Assembly (NCBI GenBank): GCA_002409725.1
Contig: DHOI01000110.1
Coordinates: 18,818 to 42,428 of the forward strand
From: Christensenella sp. UBA5394
GTDB lineage: Bacteria; Bacillota; Clostridia; Christensenellales; CAG-138
Length of the DNA: 23,611 nt
Direction: 5' to 3'
Below, in pieces: positions 23,342 to 23,611 of this stretch (position 1 is the stretch's first letter; each line of letters starts with the position of its first letter). Below the pieces are notes generated by a model. That model worked only from the letters and a program-made list of their open reading frames with translations. It did no database searches and was not told where the DNA came from. The translations under genes and the position numbers were made by a program.

Positions 23342-23611
23342 CTAGCGCACCCCGCAATAGTCCACATCCACGTCGATGACGCAGGCATACGAAGGATCGA
23401 CCTGCTTCATGGCCTCCCGGATGGCGGATTTATAGCGGCTAGCCGCAGCCGCGTCCGTGCCGGGTGGAACCACGATGTCGAAGATGAGATTGGTCTGCTT
23501 TTCCCCGCTGACCATGCGGAAATCATGGAATCTGAGGCGTGGGTCTACCGCGGCAATCGCCTCGGCAAGGTTTTCGCGCACCATGCTCGTGAGGTCATCG
23601 TCCGTTTCCAC
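23342..23611 (-). CDS. Cation diffusion facilitator (CDF) transporter, C-terminal fragment
   Basis: Only the last 89 or so residues are in the window; the gene continues beyond the right edge. The part seen (DPRLRFHDFRMVSGEKQTNLIFDIVVPP then IREAMKQVDPSYACVIDVDVDY) matches the cytoplasmic dimerisation domain (ZT_dimer) of CDF family metal/proton antiporters, usually for Zn, Fe or Mn. Transmembrane helices are not visible here. No start can be assigned. It is followed, 55 bp downstream, by the operon promoter at 23286, so it is transcribed separately. Confidence 0.85.
   Translation of the reverse strand: METDDDLTSMVRENLAEAIAAVDPRLRFHDFRMVSGEKQTNLIFDIVVPPGTDAAAASRYKSAIREAMKQVDPSYACVIDVDVDYCGVR

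Overview
The window looks like a chromosomal segment of a fairly GC-rich Bacillota, most likely class Clostridia. Evidence for this: a tRNA-Phe-responsive T-box in front of pheST, strong AGGAGG-type ribosome binding sites, many lipoprotein signal peptides with LAGC-type lipoboxes, SEC-C and zinc-ribbon small proteins of clostridial style, and a eukaryote-like isocitrate dehydrogenase. No tRNA, rRNA, CRISPR array, insertion sequence or phage gene was seen. Coding density is high; long antisense open frames over GC-rich genes are shadows.

Left part (1-3000, minus strand): a lipoprotein solute-binding protein of sugar-ABC type is followed 30 bp later by a membrane-anchored one-component regulator (two membrane segments around a Cache-like extracellular sensor, and the beginning of a LuxR-type HTH cut by the window edge). 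The DNA upstream of the pair carries a perfect 19-bp palindrome and extra copies of its half-site, plus a cre/LacI-like site.

Second part (3098-7233, plus strand): a run of envelope genes marked by zinc ribbons. It holds a soluble Cys-rich protein, an HtrA-like protease with a membrane anchor and two C-terminal zinc ribbons, and a zinc-ribbon membrane protein (DUF4870/Tic20-like), followed by two lipoproteins of unknown function. A third unknown lipoprotein (7299-8159) converges on this run across a bidirectional terminator.

Third part (8271-14814, minus strand): a phenylalanine T-box controls pheS-pheT and, only 16 bp after pheT, a PLP-dependent fold-type I enzyme of the MalY/PatB class. 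Upstream lies a beta-CASP metallo-beta-lactamase RNase with its own extended -10 promoter.

Fourth part (14922-16452): a visibly AT-richer islet with an XRE regulator and a PAS-GGDEF diguanylate cyclase, divergently transcribed around overlapping palindromes and bounded by terminators. A SEC-C protein (minus) follows.

Right part (17042-23286, minus strand): one probable operon from a TTGACA/TAAAAT promoter: a GlmU-like protein with a degenerate uridylyltransferase half, an alpha/beta hydrolase, a MurF-like ligase whose N-terminal domain is replaced by a membrane domain, a Ddl-like ligase and isocitrate dehydrogenase. The window ends inside a cation diffusion facilitator gene (C-terminal part only). 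The most interesting items are the cell-wall operon with three unusual enzymes, the membrane-bound LuxR regulator/solute-binding protein pair with its palindrome, and the zinc-ribbon protease cluster.
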